64,000 bases of DNA. It comes from Nannocystis sp. (GTDB lineage Bacteria; Myxococcota_A; Polyangia; Nannocystales; Nannocystaceae). A program made the translations under genes and the position numbers. This document shows, piece after piece, positions 35,374-44,020 of this stretch (its first letter is position 1; each line of letters begins with the position of its first letter). The stretch spans positions 19,785 to 83,784 of the forward strand of contig JADJRG010000027.1 of the NCBI GenBank assembly GCA_016712315.1, given 5' to 3'. The notes under the pieces are model-generated. The model saw only the letters and a program-made list of their open reading frames with translations. It did not search any database and was not told where the DNA came from.

Positions 35374-37694
35374 TGACCACCGTCCTCGACGCCCTCACGG
35401 ACCGCCTCACGGGGGCCACCAAGCACAACCGCTCGACCGAGCAGGCCCCTGTCGCTGTGCTCTGGACCGACGGCGACCGCAAGTGGGAGCCCGCCCTGAC
35501 GGTCCTGCGCGCCCGCCTGCCGAACCTCTGGACGCTCGGAGAGTACGACCCGGACGCCAAGCAGGGGCCAGCGGCGTGGGTCAAGTGGCGGTTGGGCAAC
35601 GTCGCCGCCCGCGAGCCCGCGCCGGTGATCTACCTGCCCGGCGTGCGCCGCCTCCAGTTCCGGTCCCTGGAGGACTTTCCCGAGCCGTACAAGCCGATCG
35701 CGGAGCTTCAGTTCCGAGGGACGTGGTGGACCCAGCAGAACGGGAAGGACTGGACACCGCTCGCCTTCCTGTCGAGCAAGAAGGGCGGCCTGGGCCTGCC
35801 CGTCGCCGAGGACCAGGCCACTGTGAGCGCGCTGGAGCGGCTGATCGTCCGCGTGCTCGACGCCGACCTGGCCGAGCTGAAGAAGCCGTCGCGCCTCGAA
35901 GCCGAGCAATTCGTCACGCTACTGATCGACGACGCCGACGGCGACCTGCTGGACTGGCTGGACGACCCGGGGGGCGTCCGGAAGGGCTGCCCCGACGACA
36001 AGTGGACGGTGTTCCGCGACTTCGTGCGCCAGCGCCTCGATGTGGACCTGGACCGGGACGGAGCCATCGTCGTCGGCGAGCGCCTGACTGCCCGTAGCGG
36101 AGGGTGGGCGAAAGTCTGGAAGCGGTACGCCGACGCCGTGTCGGAGACGAACTACGCCCGCGTCCACCTCGTGCTGGAGAAGGTGACGCCGCCGCTGATG
36201 CTTTTCGGCGACAAGAGCGCCTATCCCTCGCACAACGAGCAGCAGGAACAGGCGCTGCGCAAGGCGCTGACCGGCCTCGGCGAGCTGCCCGAGGCCAAGG
36301 CCCGCGAGACGTTGCGCGCCCTGGAGGCCGAGCACGCGCCGCGCCGGGGCTGGGTGTGGGCGAAGCTGGGCAAGGCGCGCATGGCGACCGTACTCCAGCA
36401 CCTCGTCGCCCTGGCGGACGCCACTGCGGCCCCGATCGCCGGTAGCACCCGCGGTGCCCTCACGGCCTGGTACGCGGAGGGCGGCTACCAGGCGGACGCC
36501 GCCGCGCTGGCCGCGCTCGCGCTAGCCGACCACACCGATGGGGCCGCGATCCAGGCCGCCGTGCGGGGGCTGTATCTGCCGTGGCTCCAACGGGCCGCCG
36601 AGCGGCTCGCCGAAGTGGTGAAAGTCGAGGGTTACCCCACCCCCGAGAGGGTGCCCGTTGAGGACGGGACCTGCCTGCTGTTCGCCGACGGGCTGCGCTG
36701 GGACGTGGGGGCCATGCTCGCCGGCCGGCTGCTCGCCGTCGGCCGCCGCGTCGCTCAGGAGGGGCGCTGGGTGGCCTTCCCGCCAGTCACCGGCACGTCT
36801 AAGCCCGACGTGTCCCCGATCCGCGACCAGCTCGGTGGGGGGAGGGCCGGGGCCGACTCCTTCAAACCGAGCGTCAAGGCCACCGGCAAGGTGCTGGACA
36901 GCGCGACCTTCAGCAAGCTCATGGCCAACATCGGGGTACAGGTGCTCGCTGGCAACGACACCGGCGACCCGTCGGGCCGCGCCTGGACCGAGTTCGGCGA
37001 CATCGACAAGTACGGCCACGAGCACGGGTGCAAGACGGCCGGCCACGTTGATGCTCAGCTTCGCGAGATGGAGCAGCGCGTGGCCGAGCTGCTGGACGCC
37101 GGCTGGAAGCAGGTCCGCGTGACCACCGACCACGGCTGGCTGCTGGTGCCGAGCGGGCTGCCCACGACGAACCTGCCCAGTTGGCTCACGGACGCCCGTT
37201 GGCAGCGGTGCGCGCTCGTCAAGGCGACGAGTTCGAGGGATCTGCCCTCGTTGCCGTGGGCCTGGGACCCTCACGTTGACGTGGCCTTCCCGCCCGGCGT
37301 AGACGCCTTCTCCATCCAGACCGGCCACTCGCGCGAGTACGCCCACGGCGGGCTCACGTTGCAGGAGTGCTACACGCCAGTCCTCACGGTGAGCCTCGAC
37401 CAGCCCGCCGTCGACGGCAAGCTGGGCGACCTGAAGTGGGTCAGCCTGCGCTGCAAAGCGACCATTCGGACCAGCGCCAGCGCGGGCGGCTTGCTACGCC
37501 TCGACCTGCGTGCGAAGGTCGCCGACGCCACTACCAGCCTCCTCGACGCCCCCAAGGCGGTCGGCGCGGACGGTACGGTGTCGGTTCTCGTCCCCGACGA
37601 CAGCAAGGATGGCACTGCCGCGTTTGCCGTGCTCCTCGCGCCGGACGGATCCGTCCTTGACAAGCGCTCCACGACCATCGGAGGCGACGCATGA
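35373..37694 (+). CDS. pglZ: PglZ, alkaline-phosphatase-fold BREX protein
   Basis: 773 aa. PglZ domain with the metal/nucleophile region LLFADGLRWDVGAMLAGRLL, a central Asp/His site in EFGDIDKYGHEHG, the TTDHGWLLVPSG motif and a final His in TGHSREYAHGGLTLQECYTP, as in the alkaline phosphatase superfamily. The N-terminal 400 residues are helical. In BREX it is essential for defence and host methylation; enzymatic substrate is debated. Stop overlaps brxL (ATGA at 37691). Confidence 0.92.
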   Translation: MTTVLDALTDRLTGATKHNRSTEQAPVAVLWTDGDRKWEPALTVLRARLPNLWTLGEYDPDAKQGPAAWVKWRLGNVAAREPAPVIYLPGVRRLQFRSLEDFPEPYKPIAELQFRGTWWTQQNGKDWTPLAFLSSKKGGLGLPVAEDQATVSALERLIVRVLDADLAELKKPSRLEAEQFVTLLIDDADGDLLDWLDDPGGVRKGCPDDKWTVFRDFVRQRLDVDLDRDGAIVVGERLTARSGGWAKVWKRYADAVSETNYARVHLVLEKVTPPLMLFGDKSAYPSHNEQQEQALRKALTGLGELPEAKARETLRALEAEHAPRRGWVWAKLGKARMATVLQHLVALADATAAPIAGSTRGALTAWYAEGGYQADAAALAALALADHTDGAAIQAAVRGLYLPWLQRAAERLAEVVKVEGYPTPERVPVEDGTCLLFADGLRWDVGAMLAGRLLAVGRRVAQEGRWVAFPPVTGTSKPDVSPIRDQLGGGRAGADSFKPSVKATGKVLDSATFSKLMANIGVQVLAGNDTGDPSGRAWTEFGDIDKYGHEHGCKTAGHVDAQLREMEQRVAELLDAGWKQVRVTTDHGWLLVPSGLPTTNLPSWLTDARWQRCALVKATSSRDLPSLPWAWDPHVDVAFPPGVDAFSIQTGHSREYAHGGLTLQECYTPVLTVSLDQPAVDGKLGDLKWVSLRCKATIRTSASAGGLLRLDLRAKVADATTSLLDAPKAVGADGTVSVLVPDDSKDGTAAFAVLLAPDGSVLDKRSTTIGGDA

Positions 37695-39742
37695 GCACGC
37701 CGCTCGACGACCTCGATATTAAAACCGCGAACGCCTTCGAGGGCTTTGTCGTCCGCAAGGACCTGGTGCGCGCCTTCTCCAGGCAGTACCCGGTGCCAAC
37801 CTACGTCGCCGAGTTTCTGCTGGGCCGGTACTGCGCGACCACCGACGACGCCGAGATCGCCGAGGGCTTGCAGATCGTCGCCCGGCAGCTCCAGAGCCGG
37901 AGCGTACGTGCGGGCGAAGAGGAGCTGTTCAAGGCCCGCGCTCGCGAGCAGGGCACTGTCCGCATCATCGACCTGGTGTCGGCGCGGTTGGACGCTAAGA
38001 CCGACAGCTACCTCGCCGAACTGCCGAGCCTGCGCCTGCGCGACGTTCGGATCACGCCCGATCTGGTCCGCCAGCACGAGCGGATGCTGACGGGCGGCTT
38101 CTACGCTGAGGTTGAGCTGGAGTACGACGCCGCGATCGCCCAGGAGGCTAGCGGGCGGCCGTTCGGGGTGGCGTCGTTGCGTGAGATCCAGCTCTCTAAG
38201 CGGGACGTGCTCGCCACGCTGATCGAGGGCCGCCCGCAGTTCTCGACCGCCGACTGGAAGCGGCTGCTCCTCCGCAGCATCGGCCTAGAGGCCGACCGCC
38301 TGACCGAGCGGCAGAAGGACACCATCTTCCTCCGAATGGTCCCCTTCGTGGAGCGCAACTACAACCTCGTCGAGCTGGGGCCGCGCGGCACGGGCAAGAG
38401 CCACCTGTACCAGCAGGTGTCGCCCTACGCGCACCTCATCTCCGGGGGCAAGGCGACGGTCGCCCGCATGTTCGTGAACAACGCGAACGGCCAGCGGGGC
38501 CTCGTGTGCCAGTACGACGTTGTTTGCTTCGACGAGGTGTCCGGCGTGTCCTTCGACCAAAAGGACGGCGTGAACATCATGAAGGGCTACATGGAGTCAG
38601 GCGAGTTCAGCCGAGGCAAAGAGAGCATCCGCGCCGACGGCTCCATCGTGCTCGTGGGCAACTTCGACGTGGACGTAGCCCACCAGCAGCGCGTCGGCCA
38701 CTTGTTCGGCCCGCTCCCCCCGGAGATGCGACACGACACCGCGTTCATGGACCGCATCCATGCCTATCTGCCGGGCTGGGACGTGCCGAAGGTGAGCAAA
38801 GAACTGTTCACGGACCACTTCGGGCTCGTCAGCGACTTCCTCTCCGAGTGCATGAGCCATCTTCGGAGTAGCAGCCGCGTTGACGCCATGCACGGCCGCG
38901 TGACGCTCGGCGGGGCCTTGTCCGGCCGCGACACCAACGCGGTGAACAAGACCGTGAGCGGCCTTCTGAAGCTGCTGTACCCTGACCCCGAGATGCCCGT
39001 CGCCGATGCGGACTTGGAGTGGGCCGTGCGCCTCGCCCTAGAGTGCCGCCGCCGCGTCAAGGAGCAGCAGAAGCGCATCGGCGCAGCCGAGTTCCGCAAC
39101 ACCCACTTCAGCTACGTCCTGGGCCTCGACGGCGTGGAGAAGTTCGTGTCCACGCCCGAGCTGTTAAGCGAGAGTAGCGTCGGCGCGGACCCGCTGGAGC
39201 CGGGCCAGGTGTGGGTCATCAGCCCCGGCAGCCAGGACGAGGCCGCCGGTCTGTACCGCATCGAGGCCACCGACGGGCCGGGCAGCGGCGTGAAGATCCT
39301 TAACCGCCCGGCTCCCACTACGTTCGTCGAGAGCGTGAAGTACGCCGAGCAGAACCTCTACGCCCGCGCACGCGAGCTCGTCGGCGACCGCGATCCACGA
39401 AGTCACGAGTTCTCCCTCCAACTCCGCGCCTTCGACGCCTCCAAGACCGGCAGCCAGGTCGGTGTCGGCGTAGTGATCGCCCTGTGCTCCTCGTTACTGA
39501 AGAAGTCGGTGAAGGGTGGCCTCGTCGTGGTCGGGGGCGTGAACCTCGGCGGGTCCATCGAAACGCTCTACAACGCCGTGAGCGTCGCCGAGTTGGCCGT
39601 CGAGAAGGGCGCGGCAACGCTGCTCATGCCAGTGTCCAGCCGGCGGCAGCTCTACGACCTGTCCGACGACATGGCAACCAAGGTGGACGTGCAGTTCTAC
39701 TCGGACGTCCGAGATGCGCTCTTGAAGGCGTTGGTCGACTAA
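37691..39742 (+). CDS. brxL: BrxL, AAA+ / Lon-like protein of type I BREX
   Basis: 683 aa. N-terminal DUF4357-like region, AAA+ core with Walker A ELGPRGTGKSHLYQ and Walker B VVCFDEVSG, and a C-terminal Lon-like domain (GSQVGVGVVIALCSSLLKKS and VNLGGSIETLYNA). Aligned by eye to Lon, the Ser and Lys of the protease dyad are Gln and Thr here, so proteolysis is unlikely. brxL at the end defines type I BREX, where it is needed for phage exclusion. Last gene of the operon. Confidence 0.92.
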   Translation: MSTPLDDLDIKTANAFEGFVVRKDLVRAFSRQYPVPTYVAEFLLGRYCATTDDAEIAEGLQIVARQLQSRSVRAGEEELFKARAREQGTVRIIDLVSARLDAKTDSYLAELPSLRLRDVRITPDLVRQHERMLTGGFYAEVELEYDAAIAQEASGRPFGVASLREIQLSKRDVLATLIEGRPQFSTADWKRLLLRSIGLEADRLTERQKDTIFLRMVPFVERNYNLVELGPRGTGKSHLYQQVSPYAHLISGGKATVARMFVNNANGQRGLVCQYDVVCFDEVSGVSFDQKDGVNIMKGYMESGEFSRGKESIRADGSIVLVGNFDVDVAHQQRVGHLFGPLPPEMRHDTAFMDRIHAYLPGWDVPKVSKELFTDHFGLVSDFLSECMSHLRSSSRVDAMHGRVTLGGALSGRDTNAVNKTVSGLLKLLYPDPEMPVADADLEWAVRLALECRRRVKEQQKRIGAAEFRNTHFSYVLGLDGVEKFVSTPELLSESSVGADPLEPGQVWVISPGSQDEAAGLYRIEATDGPGSGVKILNRPAPTTFVESVKYAEQNLYARARELVGDRDPRSHEFSLQLRAFDASKTGSQVGVGVVIALCSSLLKKSVKGGLVVVGGVNLGGSIETLYNAVSVAELAVEKGAATLLMPVSSRRQLYDLSDDMATKVDVQFYSDVRDALLKALVD

Positions 39743-39802
39743 CGAGGACGGCGGCGTCTTCAAAGAGCAGGGAGATGAGGCCGGTGGCGGTCGATCGTAC
39801 AT

Positions 39803-39834
39803 GCTCGCCTGACCCCGTCTCAGGTTAGGCGAGC
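39803..39834 (+). other. Hairpin after the BREX operon
   Basis: GCTCGCCT ... AGGCGAGC, 8-bp stem extended by two more pairs, 60 bases after the brxL stop. No T run; may end BREX transcription through Rho or stabilise the mRNA end. Confidence 0.4.
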
Positions 39835-39866
39835 GAGGGGCGACGCTTCGTGGCGGAGGAGATGCC

Positions 39867-40328
39867 ATGAAGGAAATTGATGAGAGACTGATGAAGGCGC
39901 TGAAGAAGGCGGTAGGGGACAATCCGGCGGAGATCGAGCTGCTGCTTCGCTACTACGTCGGGGAGTACATTTCTGTCCAAGGGTTCATCCGGAGGATGTT
40001 GGAGGAGCGCCTCGGCGATCAGGCGGACTGGATCCTGAAGTTCATCGACGCTCGTACGATCACCCGCGTCGCCAAGCTGTGGAACCGCGTCTACACGCTG
40101 CCCACCTCGCCGGCGATCTCGCGGACCGCGGCGTTTAGGTCGTCGACGTACTCGAGGACGCAGGCGACGAAGACGACGGCGGAGTCGTCGTCGACGCCTT
40201 TGATCGGGCTGTGGGTGATGTCGGCGACAAGGTTGTTGTGTAGAGACACGTCGCCGCTGCGGATGTGGTTCTGGGATCCGGCCCGCTCCGCTCGTCTCGA
40301 CCTCGCCGCCGTCCGCGGCTGCGACTAA
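39867..40328 (+). CDS. Hypothetical protein downstream of BREX, probably genuine only at its N-terminus
   Basis: Starts at 39867 behind a strong GGAGGAG site. The first 75 residues (MKEIDERLMKALKKAVGDNP, EIELLLRYYVGEYISVQGFI) look like a real helical protein. From about residue 78 the composition changes and the opposite strand carries a better frame (40091-40300), so the gene is likely truncated by a junction near 40085. No family recognised. Confidence 0.45.
   Translation: MKEIDERLMKALKKAVGDNPAEIELLLRYYVGEYISVQGFIRRMLEERLGDQADWILKFIDARTITRVAKLWNRVYTLPTSPAISRTAAFRSSTYSRTQATKTTAESSSTPLIGLWVMSATRLLCRDTSPLRMWFWDPARSARLDLAAVRGCD
40091..40300 (-). pseudogene. C-terminal fragment of an unknown protein
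   Basis: The minus-strand frame SLHNNLVADITHSPIKGVDD then SAVVFVACVLEYVDDLNAAV ending at TAG (40091-40093) has protein-like composition and balanced secondary structure but no start or ribosome binding site. It meets the 3' part of the plus-strand gene head-on. Function unknown. Confidence 0.3.
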
Positions 40329-40467
40329 GAGGAACTGGCCCGGAGGATGAGGCCGTCGGGCGATGGGAGAACCTCCGCGACCGCGCGACGACGTGATGCG
40401 ACGAACAGGGCCCTCACCGTATCACGGTGGACGCGGTGAAGGCATCGGGCCTAGACGGGCCGACAGC

Positions 40468-40893
40468 TCAACAGTTGGACCCCGTGTAGCACATTGCCGG
40501 CCCGCATTTGCACCTCGGACAGAAGCCGCTGTAGTAGCAGTACAGCTTATTGTTCCCTCCGCAGACGATATCACACGCACCCCAACTGGCGTTGGGATCC
40601 GTGGCCGCCTTCAACTGAACCGCGTCTGACAGAGCCGCCTCGACATCTTCCGCGGTCCCCGCCAGAGCGATGGACGAGCAGGCACACATGGGATTCTCAC
40701 CCTCGAAGACCTGTTGCTCGCCCTCCCCGCACTGAATGGTGCAGCTTCCCATCGCCGGGCTGTCGACTGCTTCACCCAGAGACACCTCAGCCACCGATAC
40801 CTCGGGCCGGAGTCCGTCGGCGCTGTCGTCGCAACCGACCGCCACGAGGGTCACCAGGGAGAAAAACAAAGAACGAAAGGCTTTTCGCAGCAT
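40468..40893 (-). CDS. Cysteine-rich secreted lipoprotein
   Basis: 141 aa. ATG at 40893 is fixed by GGAGGAG 8 bases upstream. Signal peptide MLRKAFRSLFFSLVTLVAVG with lipobox LVAVGC, then a short acidic linker. The mature part holds a dozen further Cys in pairs: CTIQCGEGEQ, CACSS, CDIVCGG, YCYYSGFCPRCKCGP and CYTGSNC, suggesting a disulfide-stabilised extracellular domain or metal site. Family not recognised; small Cys-rich lipoproteins are common on myxobacterial surfaces. Single gene. Confidence 0.7.
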   Translation of the reverse strand: MLRKAFRSLFFSLVTLVAVGCDDSADGLRPEVSVAEVSLGEAVDSPAMGSCTIQCGEGEQQVFEGENPMCACSSIALAGTAEDVEAALSDAVQLKAATDPNASWGACDIVCGGNNKLYCYYSGFCPRCKCGPAMCYTGSNC

Positions 40894-41163
40894 ATGACTT
40901 GCTCCTCCGCGGCCCAACCCATCGTGAGCCGACTTCATTTTGAGTACTCCTATTTTCTCGAAGGGGATAGGTGTAATTTTGGTGCGGCAAACGTCGTTCA
41001 TTTCACTAGACCTCCAGGGGCATCGGCCTCCGTGTCTCCTCCGCGCCCAGGTCGGTTGCCGGTCGCGATCGAGAAGCCGTCCGCGTCCTCGCTGATCTCG
41101 ATAGGCGCGCAGCGGAACTGGAGCTTGTCGCAGAGGTCCTGAGCATCCTGCGGCGCGACACCC

Positions 41164-41480
41164 CGCCGGCCAACACCCGGGGCCGCGGGCGGCGGCCCGG
41201 GGTGTTGGCCGCTTGCCCGCGATGTTGGCCGGCGGCCATGGGTGTTGGCCGGCGGCACACGATGTTGCCCGGCGGCCCGCGGTGTTAGCCGCCGGCCGGC
41301 GGGGTGTTGGCCGCCGGCCCGGCGGGGTGTTGGCCTGTTGGCCGGCGGCCCCGTGGTTGATGCAGGCGCGAACTCCGGGCCTCCACTGCTCGCCGGCCAA
41401 CATCTCGGGCCGCCGCCCAACACGCCGCCCGGCAGCCTCCGGCCACCTCCACCGGCCAACATCCCGCCGGCCATAACCCG
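41164..41480. repeat. Array of about 20-bp iterons, direct and inverted
   Basis: From 41201 to about 41360 units of the type G(G/A)TGTTGGCCGGCGGCC follow with an exact 20-bp period for five units and 20-23 bp after that. Inverted copies (GCCGGCCAACA) lie at 41166-41178, 41393-41405 and 41452-41464. The array ends 12-30 bases before the second ATPase gene. Such arrays bind multimeric proteins: transposase at Tn7/Tn5053-type ends, or replication initiators at iteron origins. Confidence 0.7.
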
Positions 41481-41491
41481 GAGGACAGATC

Positions 41492-42245
41492 ATGAGCTGG
41501 AGAGAACGATTCGGCATGCACGCGACGCCGCTCCCCCGCGGGGCGGTCGGCGAGAGCTTCTTTTCAAAAGACCCGCACTATCAGCGGCTCGCCCAGGCCT
41601 TCGCCTGGCTCGCCTCCGAGCCCGGGATCGGCGTGCTCACCGGAGAGCCCGGCGTCGGCAAGACTTCTGCGATCCGCCACCTCTGCCGCGCCCTGCCGGC
41701 GAGCGAGCACCGCGTCGTCTATCTTTGCGACTGCGCGGTCAAGCCCCTCGATCTCTATCGAATGCTCGCCGCCGAGCTCGGCCTGCGGCCCGGCCCCCGC
41801 GCCCAGATCGTCGCCGACATCAAGCGCGCCCTCGTGTCGCTCGTCGACGAGCGCGGCGTCGTCCCGATCGTCATCCTCGACGACGCCCAGGGCCTCCGCG
41901 ACGACCTCCTCCACGAGCTCCACGGCCTCTGCAGCCTCGACTTCGACGGCCGCGACTACCTCACCCTCTGGCTCGTCGGCCACCCGCTCCTGGCCCGTCG
42001 CCTGCGCCTCCAGCAGCACGCGGCCCTCGCCCAGCGGGTGATCGTCTACGCGCCGCTGGTCGCCGCGGCTCATCAGCCACCTCCTCCGGCTCGCCCTCGT
42101 CCTCGCCGACGAGCGGGAGCAGCCGAGGATCGACGCGTCGATCATGAACTCGGCGATCATCCTGCTGCACCTCGAGCCCCACAGCCCGCCCCCGCTCCCG
42201 CCAGCAAAACCCCGCTTCGAGCGCGACCCGAGATCACGGAAATAG
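41492..42245 (+). pseudogene. TniB/ExeA-like AAA+ transposition ATPase, copy 2, internal deletion
   Basis: Start MSWRERFGMHATPLPRGAVG behind GGAGGACAGATC. Walker A GEPGVGKTS and Walker B IVILDDAQG. Almost the same protein as copy 1 (634-1505) up to residue about 188. Then about 130 bp, encoding roughly 43 residues including the lid region, is missing relative to copy 1; the C-terminal piece LLRLALVLADEREQPRIDAS continues in another frame to TAG at 42243-42245. No transposase gene precedes it. Non-functional, but the N-terminal frame is intact where copy 1 is broken. Confidence 0.8.
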
Positions 42246-42491
42246 CGCGACCTGACACACTGCTCTGCGCCCACGTGCTCGCGAAGCTCGTCGCACCCCG
42301 GCGCGCTCACGCCCTCGATGACGAAGGGGCGCGGCCTGCCGCCGTCTGCGACCCGAGGTCGACGGCGGATCGTCGCGCGCCCGTGCCCGCCGCTCGGGCT
42401 GCGCGTGCCGGACCAGCGGGACGCCAACACGGGGGCCGGTGCGGCTCTACTCGACGTTGTATCGAGTGGCTGGCAGCGATAACCTACGCTC

Positions 42492-42839
42492 ATGCTCAAG
42501 TCTCATGAGGTTATCTCGCCAATGGAGCACTGGAAGCTCGCCGAGGTCATCTTCGACGGGGGACCCCTGGGCCCCCGGTCTTTCTCCGTGGCGATCGGTA
42601 CCTGGGAGGACGAGCCCCGGCTCGCCATGCGCTGGAATTGTAATCCCTCGCGACCGAAGGGCCACCCCCATTCGAGCGGTCATCCAGTGTGGTTCATCCT
42701 GCCCGATGCCTTTGCAGTGGCGGTCGCGGAGCGGACGTTATGGCTGCTCGCGCGTGCCGAGGCGGATGCCGACGCCGGGAGGCGGGCTCGGAAGCTCGCC
42801 GCTTGGCTGGTGGACATGGGTTTCGACGTCAGCGAATGA
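42492..42839 (+). CDS. Conserved-looking hypothetical protein, 115 aa
   Basis: Start 42492, or 42522 (MEHWKLAEV) as an alternative. Beta-rich N-terminal half (FSVAIGTWEDEPRLAMRWN, HPVWFILPDAFAVAV) and a C-terminal helix (RARKLAAWLVDMG). Trp-rich with a GGP turn. No signal peptide. I do not recognise a family. A short inverted repeat, GATAACCT ... AGGTTATC, spans the start region (42478-42515) and may be a regulatory site. Confidence 0.55.
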   Translation: MLKSHEVISPMEHWKLAEVIFDGGPLGPRSFSVAIGTWEDEPRLAMRWNCNPSRPKGHPHSSGHPVWFILPDAFAVAVAERTLWLLARAEADADAGRRARKLAAWLVDMGFDVSE

Positions 42840-43051
42840 CTGCGAGGGCGACCTCCCCTGCATCAGCAGTGCCGGCTGCGTACGCGCGTGTCATCGGCCC
42901 CGGAGCTGCGCGGCCAGGCCGATCGGACGGGCGGGCTGCGAGCCAGCGCGTCGCCGACCGCGAAGACCTTGCCGCGCAGATAGCGGCAGATCTCGGCGGC
43001 TGACCGCGCTCGGCGGCCCCTTGCCGCTCGCGCTGACGGTCGGTTCTCGGG

Positions 43052-43462
43052 TTGACGAGGGCCCGCTGGCACGCAGCGGATGAGCTGCGCGAGCTCCTTC
43101 ACACGTTCGAGAAGCAAGTCGCCGCGCTTCCGAAGTCGACGGAGGCTGAGCGTCTCGTCGTTCAGCGCGTCGGACAGGGCCTGTTTCGCGACGGACTCCT
43201 GGAGCTTTGGGAGGGCCGCTGCGTCGTCACCGGCCTCGCGGTCCCCGCGCTCCTGCGTGCGAGCCACATCAAGCCATGGGCCGACTGCGAGTCTGACGCC
43301 GAGCGACTTGACGTCCACAATGGCCTCCTACTCGCGCCGCACCTCGACGCGGCGTTCGACCGCGGCTTCATTACGGACGACGACGCCCGCTCAGCGGGGC
43401 TTCGCGGTCGCCTCCTGGCCGCCGTCGCTCCAGGTCCAGGTGATCTCCGGCCGCGACGGTGA
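43052..43462 (+). pseudogene. HNH endonuclease, C-terminal remnant
   Basis: FRDGLLELWEGRCVVTGLAV, then LLRASHIKPWADCESDAERL, then DVHNGLLLAPHLDAAFDRGF: the HNH_2 nuclease pattern with the SHI-P and N-G-L-L-L-x-P-H elements and the FDRG end. The upstream part lacks a full N-terminal domain and the sequence after FITDDD runs out of frame. The start at 43052 has no ribosome binding site. Probably the decayed end of a restriction-like HNH gene. Confidence 0.65.
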
Positions 43463-43962
43463 GCTCCTCGGTGACCGGTCGGCTGGCGGTCGCAGGATCA
43501 CGGGCTCCGGCGCTCGAGGCGGGTGAGCCTCGCGCCGGGCGATGGTCACGGTGAGGTAGTGCTGGGTGGTCCCGTCGCCCACGGGGTGCGGGCGGGAGGC
43601 GGCCCGGCCCGGGATCACAGAGGCGCTGGTGATGCAGGAGCCGGGGTCGATCGCCTCGGCCTTGCGGCGTGCGAGGTCGGCGTCGCGGCGTCGCGCGGGC
43701 TCATCCGGGCGTGGGTTGGCTGAGGGGCTGGGGAGGCTCTCGGCTCACCCCACAAAGCAAAAACTAGGCCAGGGGGTTTGATGCCGGGCATGGATGGCTG
43801 CGCGATCCGCGCTGGTGGCACCTTGGTGGCACCAACTTCAGGGCGCACTTGGGAGCTGTTGGGCGTAGTTGGGCGCGACGGTGTCTAGAATCGTGTGCGA
43901 TGTCGAGCATTTAGGCAGCAACTCCCCGAAATCCTTGACTTCTTGCTCGGCTCGTTTGGGTC
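43463..43962. other. Decayed region ahead of integrase module 2
   Basis: 500 bases with no supported gene. At 43810-43832 the doubled TGGTGGCACC resembles the doubled sequence in the 3' end of integrase 1 (14308-14330) and the doubled GGTGTTACC in integrase B (44040-44062), suggesting a leftover integrase 3' end from an earlier integration. Confidence 0.4.
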
Positions 43963-43995
43963 CTTCGACACCTGTCGCGCCCACTCGTGGAACGC
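43963..43995. repeat. 33-bp sequence shared by both integrase ends, copy 2
   Basis: Identical over 33 bp to 14232-14264. Followed directly by the hairpin and integrase B. Confidence 0.6.
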
Positions 43996-44020
43996 TGTCT
44001 AGGACCCCCTAGGCAGCGTT
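43991..44020. other. Hairpin at the 3' end of integrase B
   Basis: AACGCTGTCTAGG/CCTAGGCAGCGTT with a 4-base loop, one G-T pair, directly next to the integrase stop codon (44021-44023). Compared with 14260-14289, several paired positions changed on both sides (C-G to T-A for example), so the structure is conserved. Confidence 0.65.

Noticed and set aside
41201..41360. CRISPR array
   Set aside because: 20-bp period without spacers of constant length and variable sequence; no cas genes; units are iterons.
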